Assembly (NCBI GenBank): GCA_030604825.1
Contig: JAUVVB010000008.1
Location: forward strand, 1 to 64,000
Source: Chloroflexota bacterium
GTDB taxonomy: Bacteria > Chloroflexota > Dehalococcoidia > E44-bin15
Length of the DNA stretch: 64,000 bases
Direction of reading: 5' to 3'
The notes beneath the pieces were generated by a model. It was not told the DNA's origin. It saw only the letters and a program-made list of their open reading frames with translations, and made no database searches. Within the stretch, counting starts at the first letter, position 1. Each line of letters begins with the position of its first letter. Shown piece after piece: positions 38,026 through 46,658 of the stretch. A program made the translations under genes and the position numbers.

Positions 38026-39213
38026 TCACCACTCTCTTTCTACGATGGCTATATGTTCCCACTCTCCGTTCCGAAAGACGTTGATCCATTCCCGGTCTAG
38101 TTGGTATTCCCGCCTTATGCCGTAGGTCTCCTCGCCGAAACGTACCGTAGCCCCGGTTATTTCATCTTTACGTTCACTGTTCGCCAGAGCCTCCACCACC
38201 AGATCAGGATCGAAGCTGTCCACCTCCTCGAATATGGGGCCGATCCACTTTACCCAGCCATAGCCCAAGGACACCGACTCATACCAGGCTTCCTCGCCAT
38301 ATTTATCGACGTACTTCTGGTAGAAGGCCCGTTGCTCAGGCGTTCCTGTCTGATAAATCGGGCCACCACAGGCAATGAGACCCTCGGCGTTCTCCATTCC
38401 TGCCCCTACTACCAGAACTTCTGCCTGAGGCTGGTAGGAAGTATAGAACAGGCCTTCATAACCCATCTCCCTGGCCTGCTTAATGATAAGGGCGCATGGC
38501 CCTGCTGGGGCGGAGCAGGGATCGATGAGATCGGGATTCTTGGCCAGCACCTTGGTGAGGAAAGGGGTGAAGTCCGTGGTGCCTAGCTCGTAATATTCAG
38601 CAGCTACAACCTCCATCCCCTGGGCCTCCGCTGCCGCCCTGGCACTCTCCCGTACAGCCTCACCAGTGGGGTTACGCTCAGCGATTGAGGCCGCCCTCTC
38701 CACCTCAGGGTGATTCTCCTTGAGCCACTGATAGCCGACCTTGGCCCGGTCAGCGGCAGAGGAAAGATAGGAGAAGGTATAGGGATACTCCGGGCCCGGT
38801 GCGGCTAAGCTCATAGTAAAGATAACCACCCGGTTCTCCTCGGTGATGGGCTGTACCGCCAGAGCACAAGAGCTGCCAATGGGGCCCCATATATACTGGA
38901 CCTTCTCCTCGTAGATGAGCTGTTGAACCGCGGTCACCGACCCTTCAGCCAACATTTTGTCATCTGCGGCTACTATCTGGAGCATGTATGTTTCCCCACC
39001 GACGACGATGCCCCCTGCCTCGTTGATCTCCTCAGCGGCCATCTCCATTCCATCTCTTATCGGGATGCCCCCATACGCAGCGGGGCCGGTGAGCGGGCCA
39101 AGGTATCCCAGCTTGTAGGTCTTGGCCGCTTCCTCCCCCGGTCCGCAGGAGGCGGTGAATACCAGGGCTACCGCCATGAGAACAAAGACCAGGCTTGCTA
39201 ACCACCTCTTCAT
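38026..39213 (-). CDS. ABC-type substrate-binding lipoprotein (copy 2)
   Basis: MKRWLASLVFVLMAVALVFTASCGPGEEAAKTYKLGYLGPLTGPAAYGGIPIRDGMEMAAEEINEAGGIVVGGE. Confidence 0.93.
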   Translation of the reverse strand: MKRWLASLVFVLMAVALVFTASCGPGEEAAKTYKLGYLGPLTGPAAYGGIPIRDGMEMAAEEINEAGGIVVGGETYMLQIVAADDKMLAEGSVTAVQQLIYEEKVQYIWGPIGSSCALAVQPITEENRVVIFTMSLAAPGPEYPYTFSYLSSAADRAKVGYQWLKENHPEVERAASIAERNPTGEAVRESARAAAEAQGMEVVAAEYYELGTTDFTPFLTKVLAKNPDLIDPCSAPAGPCALIIKQAREMGYEGLFYTSYQPQAEVLVVGAGMENAEGLIACGGPIYQTGTPEQRAFYQKYVDKYGEEAWYESVSLGYGWVKWIGPIFEEVDSFDPDLVVEALANSERKDEITGATVRFGEETYGIRREYQLDREWINVFRNGEWEHIAIVEREW

Positions 39214-39372
39214 TTGATGCCTCCCTTGGGAAATATCGTTGCTACTTGGCTGCTTGGCAGTCTTCGTTTCCCTATATTGTCACCTTGCCCGGCAAAACTT
39301 GGTGGCAGCTCTAATTGCTGCCGCGTTTCTCTGGCTCAGCCAGCACAGATGGCGAATGGCGCAGCGCCGCAA

Positions 39373-40560
39373 TCACCACTCTCTTTCTACGATGGCTATA
39401 TGTTCCCACTCTCCGTTCCGAAAGACGTTGATCCATTCCCGGTCTAGTTGGTATTCCCGCCTTATGCCGTAGGGCCCCTCGCCGAAACGTACCGAAGCCC
39501 CGGTTATTTCATCTTTACGTTCACTGTTCGCCAAAGCCTCCACCACCAGATCAGGATCGAAGCTGTCCACCTCCTCGAATATGGGGCCGATCCAGTGTAC
39601 CCAGCCATAGCCCAAGGACACCGCCTCATACCAGGTTTCCTCGCCATATTTATCGACGTACTTCTGGTAGAAGGCCCGTTGCTCAGGCGTTCCTGTCTGG
39701 TAAATCGGGCCACCACAGGCGATGACACCCTCGGCGTTCTCCATTCCTGCCCCTACTACCAGTACTTCTGCACCAGGCTGGTAGGAAGTATAGAACAGGC
39801 CTTCATAACCCATCTCCCTGGCCTGCTTAATGACGAGGGATAACGGCCCTCCTACAGTCGCGCAGGTATCGATGAGATCAGGATCCCCAGCCAGCACCTT
39901 GGTGAGGAAGGGGGTGAAGTCGGCAGTGCCTAGCTCGTAATATTCGACAGCTACAACCTCCATTCCCTGGGCCTCTGCTCCCGCCCTGGAAGCCTCCAGT
40001 GCTGCCTCACCAGTGGGGGTATGGTCACTAACAAGGGCCACCCTCTCTATCTCAGGGCGATTCTCTTTGAGCCACTGATAGCCGACCTCGGCCCGGGCGG
40101 TGGTAGAGGAGAGATAGGAGAACGTATAGGGATACTCCAGGCCCGGTGCTGCCTCGCTAACGGCAAAGATAACCACCCGGTTCTCCTCGGTGATGGGCCG
40201 CACCGCCAGAGCACAAGCGCTGCCAATGGGGCCCCATATGTATTGGACCTTTTCGCCGTAGATGAGCTTTTGAACCGCGGTCACCGCCTCTTCGGCCAAA
40301 TATTTGTCATCTCCGGCCACTATCTGGAGCATGTATGTTTCCCCACCGACGACGATGCCCCCTGCCTCGTTGATCTCCTCAGCGGCCATCTCCATTCCAT
40401 TCTTTATCGGGATGCCCGCATACGCAGCGGGGCCGGTGAGCGGGCCAAGGTATCCCAGCTTGTAGGTCTTGGCCGCTTCCTCCCCCGGTCCGCAGGAGGC
40501 GGTGAAAAATAGGACAACCGCCATGAGAACAAAGACCAGGCTCGCTAACCACCTCTTCAT
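39373..40560 (-). CDS. ABC-type substrate-binding lipoprotein (copy 3)
   Basis: MKRWLASLVFVLMAVVLFFTASCGPGEEAAKTYKLGYLGPLTGPAAYAGIPIKNGMEMAAEEINEAGG; start refined from 40617. Confidence 0.93.
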   Translation of the reverse strand: MKRWLASLVFVLMAVVLFFTASCGPGEEAAKTYKLGYLGPLTGPAAYAGIPIKNGMEMAAEEINEAGGIVVGGETYMLQIVAGDDKYLAEEAVTAVQKLIYGEKVQYIWGPIGSACALAVRPITEENRVVIFAVSEAAPGLEYPYTFSYLSSTTARAEVGYQWLKENRPEIERVALVSDHTPTGEAALEASRAGAEAQGMEVVAVEYYELGTADFTPFLTKVLAGDPDLIDTCATVGGPLSLVIKQAREMGYEGLFYTSYQPGAEVLVVGAGMENAEGVIACGGPIYQTGTPEQRAFYQKYVDKYGEETWYEAVSLGYGWVHWIGPIFEEVDSFDPDLVVEALANSERKDEITGASVRFGEGPYGIRREYQLDREWINVFRNGEWEHIAIVEREW

Positions 40561-40704
40561 TTGATGCCTCCGCAAAAGCGTTTGAGTTAGTCTAGCACCG
40601 GGCGCAAGGCAAGTCAAGGTTGCTTCAGGTGCCTGATCCTATTATCAGGGCAAGAAACCGAGGCATGATTGGATGGTGCTCAGGGGTGGAACAACTAACT
40701 TTAC

Positions 40705-40733
40705 TTGCCAGAACCCCACGTAGGTGTTAGAAT
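40705..40733 (+). promoter_or_regulatory. Promoter of tRNA-Lys/tRNA-Leu
   Basis: TTGCCA-N17-TAGAAT, 13 nt before the tRNA 5' end. Confidence 0.7.
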
Positions 40734-40746
40734 GAGCAGCAGATAT

Positions 40747-40821
40747 GGGCCGCTAGCTCAATGGAAGAGCAACTGACTCTTAATCAGTAGGTTGCAGGTT
40801 CGAGTCCTGCGCGGCTCACCA
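40747..40821 (+). tRNA. tRNA-Lys (CTT), CCA encoded
   Basis: Acceptor GGGCCGC/GCGGCTC, anticodon arm ACTGA-CTCTTAA-TCAGT, T-loop GGTTCGAGTCC, ACCA end. Confidence 0.96.
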
Positions 40822-40822
40822 G

Positions 40823-40907
40823 GGGGAAGTGGCGGAACTGGCAGACGCGCATGATTTAGGATCATGTGCCTTAGGGCGTAGGAGTTCGAGTCTCCTCTTC
40901 CCCACCA
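40823..40907 (+). tRNA. tRNA-Leu (TAG), CCA encoded
   Basis: Acceptor GGGGAAG/CTTCCCC, anticodon arm CATGA-TTTAGGA-TCATG, variable arm, GGAGTTCGAGTCTCC T-arm, ACCA end. Confidence 0.96.
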
Positions 40908-41037
40908 GGAAGAAGGTGAAAGGGGGTTTATGGAGAGATCTTTCAGGTCAGGGACCTGAGGTCTGTTACCCGTTGCCTTTTGAGGCTTTTCTTTGAGAAA
41001 GATGTGGCTTTTCAAAACTGTTCAAGGGGGATAAAGC

Positions 41038-41499
41038 ATGGCTGAAGCTATGGAGGCAATGCGGCGCCAGCTGGAAGCAGCTTTTTGGGGGCACACTTTT
41101 GTTGTTGTAGGCATAATAGCGGGGTTCGCCCTGCTCATGGCCAGCATCTTATCTCCAGTCCCCGTCTTCTGGCAGTATCTCATATTAGCAGTGGTGGTCA
41201 TAGTGCTTAGCCTGATCTGGGCCTTATGGCGCGACATACCGAAATCGGCTAAATACGCCTGTTCTAGCATAATCCTGATCGGCTTTGCCTGGTTGCTGTA
41301 TAATAGCCTGGCTGTTGAGTTTAACTGGCCTGCGGCTCAGGTACCGATGACCGACTTGGAGCTTGCGGCCCAGTACCCGGGGCCACTGCTTATGGAGGGA
41401 GCGATCAAAATGGCCAAAGCAATAATCACCGGCGGGGTGGTAAGCCTTTGGTTGTTCGCCGCCGGGGTGGCTGGCCTTCTTTCGGCGGCGCGTTCGTAG
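41038..41499 (+). CDS. Hypothetical multi-TM membrane protein
   Basis: Several hydrophobic helices, ATG preceded by GGGGG; no family recognised. Confidence 0.65.
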   Translation: MAEAMEAMRRQLEAAFWGHTFVVVGIIAGFALLMASILSPVPVFWQYLILAVVVIVLSLIWALWRDIPKSAKYACSSIILIGFAWLLYNSLAVEFNWPAAQVPMTDLELAAQYPGPLLMEGAIKMAKAIITGGVVSLWLFAAGVAGLLSAARS

Positions 41500-41590
41500 T
41501 AAGGCTTTAGGTTTTTCCACTGCTTCGCGGATACCAGGAGGGCTTTCCCACTGCGGCAGGCCCTATTTGTCTCCGGGGCAACGTGGTGAG

Positions 41591-42463
41591 TTAAAGCTGG
41601 CGCCTAATTCCTTTGAGGAACTCCTTGAAATCGGGGCCCATTTTGGGGTGTTTTAGGGCAAGGCCAACGGTGGCCTGGAGCAGGCCCAACGGCCTTCCGG
41701 CATCATAATATTCCCCCTCGAACTCATAGCCATATACCGCTTGCCTCTGGGCCAGTAGCCTCAGCGCATCGGTGAGCTGAATCTCTCCCCCAATGCCCGG
41801 AGGGGTAACCTCCAGCGCCTCGAAGATCTCCGGGGTGAGGATATATCGGCCCAGTATTGCCAGGTCTGAAGGCGCTGCCTCGGGCTCGGGCTTTTCCACC
41901 ACGCCCAACAACTGGTAAACCCGCTCCTCTATTTGCTGGGGCTCGATGACCCCATAGCTTCTAAGCTCATCCCTTGCCACCCGCCGCACCGCCACCACGC
42001 TCCCCTGGTAACGCTGGTATACCTGGAGCATCTGCTTTATAGGGGACACCTTGGCATCAAAGACATCATCAGGAAGGAAAACGGCAAACGGCTCCCCGGC
42101 GATGAGTTCCCTGGTGATAAGGATGGCATGCCCCAGGCCAAGCTGCTCCTTCTGCCTGACATAGCATATGTTGGACAGCTCGGCGATGCCGCGCACCTCC
42201 TCGAGCAGCTCCCTCTCCTTCTTTTGCTCCAGCAGGTATTCCAGCTCGAAGTCCCTGTCGAAGTGCTCCTCGATGGCGCTTTTGCCCGAGGATGTCACGA
42301 TGATGATCTGCTCCATATTGCAGGAGATGGCCTCCTCCACGACATACTGGATCATGGGCTTATCCACCAGAGGGAGCATCTCCTTGGGGAGGGCCTTTGT
42401 TGCCGGCAGGAACCTCACTCCCCATCCCGCCGCGGGGATCACCACCTTGCGAATCATAATCAA
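41591..42463 (-). CDS. galU: UTP-glucose-1-phosphate uridylyltransferase
   Basis: VIPAAGWGVRFLPATKALPKEMLPLVDKPMIQYVVEEAISCNMEQIIIVTSSGKSAIEEHFD. Confidence 0.96.
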   Translation of the reverse strand: MIMIRKVVIPAAGWGVRFLPATKALPKEMLPLVDKPMIQYVVEEAISCNMEQIIIVTSSGKSAIEEHFDRDFELEYLLEQKKERELLEEVRGIAELSNICYVRQKEQLGLGHAILITRELIAGEPFAVFLPDDVFDAKVSPIKQMLQVYQRYQGSVVAVRRVARDELRSYGVIEPQQIEERVYQLLGVVEKPEPEAAPSDLAILGRYILTPEIFEALEVTPPGIGGEIQLTDALRLLAQRQAVYGYEFEGEYYDAGRPLGLLQATVGLALKHPKMGPDFKEFLKGIRRQL

Positions 42464-42521
42464 AGACCTCTGCCCCCCATTCTACCTGAGGTTTTCACCG
42501 CAGGCAAGGGCTTTTTCAGGG

Positions 42522-42550
42522 TTGACAAGGCAACCCCTGTGGGATAGTAT
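42522..42550 (+). promoter_or_regulatory. Promoter of SRP RNA
   Basis: TTGACA-N17-TAGTAT, ends 6 nt before predicted RNA 5' end. Confidence 0.75.
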
Positions 42551-42556
42551 CTGGAC

Positions 42557-42826
42557 GGGTCGTGCTAGGCGGGGAGCTAGCGGTGCCCTGTATCCGCAAT
42601 CCGCTATAGCGGGGCTGAACTCCCACTCGAGGTCTTTTGCCTTTTGGGACTGCTCCTGCTAAGTGGCGTTGAAGGCCGGGTCCTGCGCGGCAGAAGGCTA
42701 TGAACCCCGTCAGGTCCGGGAGGAAGCAGCGGTAAATAGTGGCTTCTGGGTGCCGCAGGGTTACCTGGTCGGAGTCGGCTGGTGGGAGTAAGCCAGGGGG
42801 CGAGATCGAAAGTGGGTGCACGACCC
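42557..42826 (+). ncRNA. ffs: Signal recognition particle RNA, large type with Alu domain
   Basis: 5' GGGTCGTGCTAGGCGGGGAGCTAGCGGTGCCCTGTA Alu-domain signature; GTCAGGTCCGGGAGGAAGCAGC domain IV signature; termini GGGTCGTGC/GCACGACCC pair. Confidence 0.93.
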
Positions 42827-42878
42827 CTTTCTATGCGGGGTGGATGCGGCGGGCTAATCTCAATAGTAAGGAGGGTTC

Positions 42879-43670
42879 ATGGATCTGAATCTCAAGGACA
42901 AGGTAGCAATAGCAACCGGCTCAGCAACGGGGATGGGAAAGGCAATTGCCCTTACCTTGGCTGAGGAGGGGGCAAAGGTTGTGCTCGCCGATATCGATGA
43001 GGAGAAGGGAAACGCCGTTGCCGATGAGATAAGGGCTAAGGGCAGCGAAGCCTTAATGGTCAAGACCGACGTGACCAAACTGGAAGCGGCGAATAAACTG
43101 GCCAAGGCAGCGGTGGATAAGTTTGGGGCAATAGATGTCCTGGTCAACAATGCTGCGGCATGGCGGGTAAACTTCTTCATGCAGATGACCGAGGAGGATT
43201 GGGACTTCGAGATCGCCGTGTGTTATCGCGGCGTATTGAATTGCACCCGGGCAGTTCTGGAATACATGATCCCGCGAAGGGTGGGAAAGATCGTCAACAT
43301 TGGCTCCGATGCGGGAAGGATCGGTGAGCCCAACCAGCCCGTTTACTCCGGCGCAAAGGCGGGGGTTATCGCCTTCTCCAAGGCCTTGGCTAAGGACGTG
43401 GCGCGCCATGGCATCCTGGTCAACGCCGTCTGTCCCTCCATGACCAGAACGGAGAGGATGTTGGAGATGGAGGAGATGTTTGAGAAGCAGGGAGGAGACG
43501 CCCTGGCAGCATACCAGGAGAGGATGCAGAAGATCGTCAGGCTGTACCCGCTGCGCAAGCTGGGGACCCCCCAGGATGTGGCCAACATGGTGGTTTTCCT
43601 GGCCTCCGATCGAGCCAATCACATAACCGGTCAAACCATCAGCGTTAATGGGGGATATTGCATGGTGTAA
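42879..43670 (+). CDS. SDR-family oxidoreductase
   Basis: KDKVAIATGSATGMGKAIALTLAEEGAKVVLADID..DVLVNNAA..VYSGAKAGVIAFSKALAKD..HITGQTISVNGGYCMV. Confidence 0.92.
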   Translation: MDLNLKDKVAIATGSATGMGKAIALTLAEEGAKVVLADIDEEKGNAVADEIRAKGSEALMVKTDVTKLEAANKLAKAAVDKFGAIDVLVNNAAAWRVNFFMQMTEEDWDFEIAVCYRGVLNCTRAVLEYMIPRRVGKIVNIGSDAGRIGEPNQPVYSGAKAGVIAFSKALAKDVARHGILVNAVCPSMTRTERMLEMEEMFEKQGGDALAAYQERMQKIVRLYPLRKLGTPQDVANMVVFLASDRANHITGQTISVNGGYCMV

Positions 43671-44521
43671 TGGCAACCGGGTCTCTGCTTCGTGAGACAA
43701 AGGAAAGGCTGCGTCGCCTCGACCTTCGCGCCCGGAAGGGGCTGGGGCAGCATTTCCTGGTCGATGAGAGGGTGCTCAGCACCATCGTAGCTGCCGCCAA
43801 GCTCACCGCTGAGGACATCGTGATTGAGGTAGGCCCCGGCCTGGGCATACTGACCACGGAGCTGGCGGCGAGAGCGGGCTGGGTCATTGCCATCGAGGTG
43901 GACCAGGGGCTTGCTTTTGCGCTGGAGGAAAGCCTCGCCCCCTTTGGCAACGTCACCATCCTCAATGCCGATGTGCTGGAGAGCGACTCCAAAACGTTGA
44001 TAAGAAGGGAAAGGGGAGCAGAAGCTGCCTATAAGGTAGTGGCCAATCTTCCCTACTTTATCGCCGCAGCGGTGCTGCGCCACTTTCTGGAGGCCTCGCT
44101 AAAGCCGCAATCGATGGTGGTCATGGTGCAGAAGGAGGTGGCGCAGGCTATAGTGGCTCAGCCTGGCAGGATGGGCCTGTTGAGCGTTGCGGTGCAGTTC
44201 TATGGTAAGCCTGCCATTGTGGACTATGTTCCGGCACGAAGCTTCTACCCCCCACCAAAGGTGGATTCCGCCATTTTGCGCATCGAGGTTTATGACCGTC
44301 CTCTGGTGGAGGTAGAGGATGTGACCAGGTTCTTCGACCTGGTTCGGGGCGGTTTCGCGGCACCCCGCAAACAGCTTCACAATTCCCTGGCTCAGGGCCT
44401 TGGCATATCGCCTGGGGCGGCCGCCGACCTGCTGGCCAAGGCGGGGATAGATGGCACGCGCCGTGCTGAGAGCCTAAGCATTGAGGAGTGGGCCAGGGTC
44501 TATCGGGCCCTCACCCTCTGA
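43670..44521 (+). CDS. rsmA: 16S rRNA dimethyladenosine transferase
   Basis: ARKGLGQHFLVDERVLSTIVAAAKL..IEVGPGLGILTTELAARAGWVIAIEVD..KVVANLPYFIAAAVLRHFLE; start refined from 43658. Confidence 0.95.
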   Translation: MATGSLLRETKERLRRLDLRARKGLGQHFLVDERVLSTIVAAAKLTAEDIVIEVGPGLGILTTELAARAGWVIAIEVDQGLAFALEESLAPFGNVTILNADVLESDSKTLIRRERGAEAAYKVVANLPYFIAAAVLRHFLEASLKPQSMVVMVQKEVAQAIVAQPGRMGLLSVAVQFYGKPAIVDYVPARSFYPPPKVDSAILRIEVYDRPLVEVEDVTRFFDLVRGGFAAPRKQLHNSLAQGLGISPGAAADLLAKAGIDGTRRAESLSIEEWARVYRALTL

Positions 44522-45372
44522 TGGCAATGTTAACCTTCACCGCCCCTGCCAAGATTAACCTCACCCTGGAGGTTCTGGGGAGAAGGGCCGACGGCTACCA
44601 CGAGGTGAGCACCATCCTTCAGGCCATCGACCTCAAGGACTACCTCTCCTTCGATGAGCGGAAGGGGATAACCGTTGAGTGCGACCACCCCAGCCTTGGA
44701 ACGCCCGATAACGTGGCGCTCAGGGCGGCGAGGTTACTCCAGGAGGAGACCGGCTCAGGGAGGGGGGCGCTTATCTCCGTCAAGAAGGGCATCCCCGTTG
44801 CCGCGGGGCTGGGGGGTGGCGCCAGCGATGCCGCCGCCACCCTTAAGGGCCTCAACCAGCTTTGGGAACTGGGCTTATCCACCGATGAGTTGCTCCCCCT
44901 GGCATGGAGGGTTAGCTCCGATGCTGCCTTTTTTCTCTATGGGGGCACTGCCTGGGGGCAGGGGCGGGGAGAGAGGATAACCCCGCTGCCCCCCCTCCCC
45001 CCTTGCTGGGTGGTGCTGTTGAGGCCACCCCTGGATGTCCCCCCCGATAAGACGGAGCGGCTTTATAAGGCGCTGGACCCATCCCACTTCAGCCAGGGGC
45101 AATTCACCAGGGAGGCGGTGGAGCTGCTGCGCCAGGGTGAGGTTCCCCGTTTCTTCAATGCCTTCGAGAGGGTTGCCTTCGCCGCCTTCCCCGGGCTTGA
45201 GCAGCACTGGCAGCGCTTTTTGGACCTGGCAGCCGAGGGGGTTCACCTCGCCGGCTCAGGCCCCACCCTTTTCACCTTGACCCAGGACAAGGTGCGGGGA
45301 GAGAAGATATACCGCTCTCTAAACAGGGAAGGACTGGAAGCCTATCTTGTTCACACCGTGGCGGCACTTTAA
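44521..45372 (+). CDS. ispE: 4-diphosphocytidyl-2-C-methyl-D-erythritol kinase
   Basis: APAKINLTLEVLGRRADGYHEVSTILQAIDL..KGIPVAAGLGGGASDAAATLKGLNQLW..LAGSGPTLFTL; start refined from 44488. Confidence 0.95.
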   Translation: MAMLTFTAPAKINLTLEVLGRRADGYHEVSTILQAIDLKDYLSFDERKGITVECDHPSLGTPDNVALRAARLLQEETGSGRGALISVKKGIPVAAGLGGGASDAAATLKGLNQLWELGLSTDELLPLAWRVSSDAAFFLYGGTAWGQGRGERITPLPPLPPCWVVLLRPPLDVPPDKTERLYKALDPSHFSQGQFTREAVELLRQGEVPRFFNAFERVAFAAFPGLEQHWQRFLDLAAEGVHLAGSGPTLFTLTQDKVRGEKIYRSLNREGLEAYLVHTVAAL

Positions 45373-45979
45373 ACGGTTTTGGAACGACTCTCTAGCTAGC
45401 TTACCTGGTAAGGCCTTACAGCTAACCGAGCGCAAGGGGGTGAGGAGAGGAATCCTTATCGTTTCTCTCCTTGGCCTCATCGCCATACCCATCGTCCTGG
45501 TCACCATAGGCTTCGATCTGGAGAGCATCGCTCGCTATGGCTATATAGGGGTCTTTCTTGCCACCTTCATCTCCAGCACCACGGTCATCTTCCCCACCCC
45601 CGGGGTGGCAGTAGTGCTCTTCGCCGCTGCCCTTTTCAATCCAGGCTGGGTTGCCCTTGCCGCCACCCTGGGAGGGGGGCTGGGGGAATTTACCTCCTAC
45701 CTCGTCGGCTACGGAGGGATTCTGGTCATCGAACCCAAGTACGCGCAAAGGTACAAAAGGGCAGAGGGTTGGATGAGACGCTATGGAAGTGTCACCATCT
45801 TTCTATTCGCCCTTTTTCCCTTTTTGATCTTCGACCTGGTGGGCATCGCCGCCGGGACATTGAGATTCCCCTTCTGGAAATTCATGCTCTTCACCCTGGC
45901 GGGACGCCTTCCCAGGTCTTTCATTGAGGCCTATTTGGGGTGGGCCATATTGCCCCACATATTCCCGTTTTTACGGTAG
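45347..45979 (+). CDS. VTT/DedA-like membrane protein
   Basis: Hydrophobic; GYIGVFLATFISSTTVIFPTPGVAVVLFAAALFNPGWVALAATLGGGLGEFTSYLVGYGG. Confidence 0.8.
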   Translation: MFTPWRHFKRFWNDSLASLPGKALQLTERKGVRRGILIVSLLGLIAIPIVLVTIGFDLESIARYGYIGVFLATFISSTTVIFPTPGVAVVLFAAALFNPGWVALAATLGGGLGEFTSYLVGYGGILVIEPKYAQRYKRAEGWMRRYGSVTIFLFALFPFLIFDLVGIAAGTLRFPFWKFMLFTLAGRLPRSFIEAYLGWAILPHIFPFLR

Positions 45980-45983
45980 GCAA

Positions 45984-46652
45984 ATGGTCATCGACTTACA
46001 CGTTCACACCACCAAGGGGGGATACGATAGCATCCTTTCCGTTCCCCAGCTCATCGAGGAGGCGGAGATGAAGGGCCTTGATGGGGTATGCCTCACCGAG
46101 CACAACTGTGTCTGGAGCAGGGAGGAACTGGAGAGGCTGTCCTCCAATCACCAGATCGCCCTCCTCGGCGGCATGGAGATAGAAACGGATCTGGGGCATA
46201 TCGTCGTTTTGGGGCTGGATCGATACATCTCCGGAATCCACAAGGCCAGCGGGCTACGCCGCATCGCCGATGAGGTGGGTGGATTTCTCATCGCGGTACA
46301 CCCCTCGCGCCGCTTCTTTGACCTGGAGGACCTGGGGGTGAAGCCGAGGCGCAGCTGGTCACAGGCTATCGAGGAGGCCCTTAGCCTCCCCATCCTGGGC
46401 GTGGTGGATGAGATAGAGGTGCTTAATGGATGCTGCACCGAGAAGGAGAACCTGCTTGCCCTGGAGGTGGTGAGGAGGGTGGGGATGAGGGGCACCGCAG
46501 GGAGCGACGCCCACTCGGTAAACGGCATCGGTTGCTTTGTTACCCTCTTTGAGCGGGAGATAAGGAACGAGGGCGCTCTCATCGCCGAACTGAGGGCGGG
46601 GAGGTTCCGCCCGGCACGAAGGCTTCCCGATGGGCAGAGCGTCCCGGTTTGA
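45984..46652 (+). CDS. PHP-domain metallophosphoesterase
   Basis: MVIDLHVHTTKGGYDS..GVCLTEHN..GSDAHSVNGIG; start refined from 45924. Confidence 0.9.
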   Translation: MVIDLHVHTTKGGYDSILSVPQLIEEAEMKGLDGVCLTEHNCVWSREELERLSSNHQIALLGGMEIETDLGHIVVLGLDRYISGIHKASGLRRIADEVGGFLIAVHPSRRFFDLEDLGVKPRRSWSQAIEEALSLPILGVVDEIEVLNGCCTEKENLLALEVVRRVGMRGTAGSDAHSVNGIGCFVTLFEREIRNEGALIAELRAGRFRPARRLPDGQSVPV

Positions 46653-46658
46653 TGAAGC

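Larger units (their letters stand above)
38026..40560. repeat. Tandem duplication of substrate-binding gene (copies 2 and 3)
   Basis: Long stretches of near-identical nucleotides, e.g. AATCACCACTCTCTTTCTACGATGGCTATATGTTCCCACTCTCC at the 3' end of both genes. Confidence 0.9.

Noticed and set aside
42516-42821. Minus-strand 101 aa ORF
   Set aside because: Antisense to a well-supported SRP RNA; no protein family signature.
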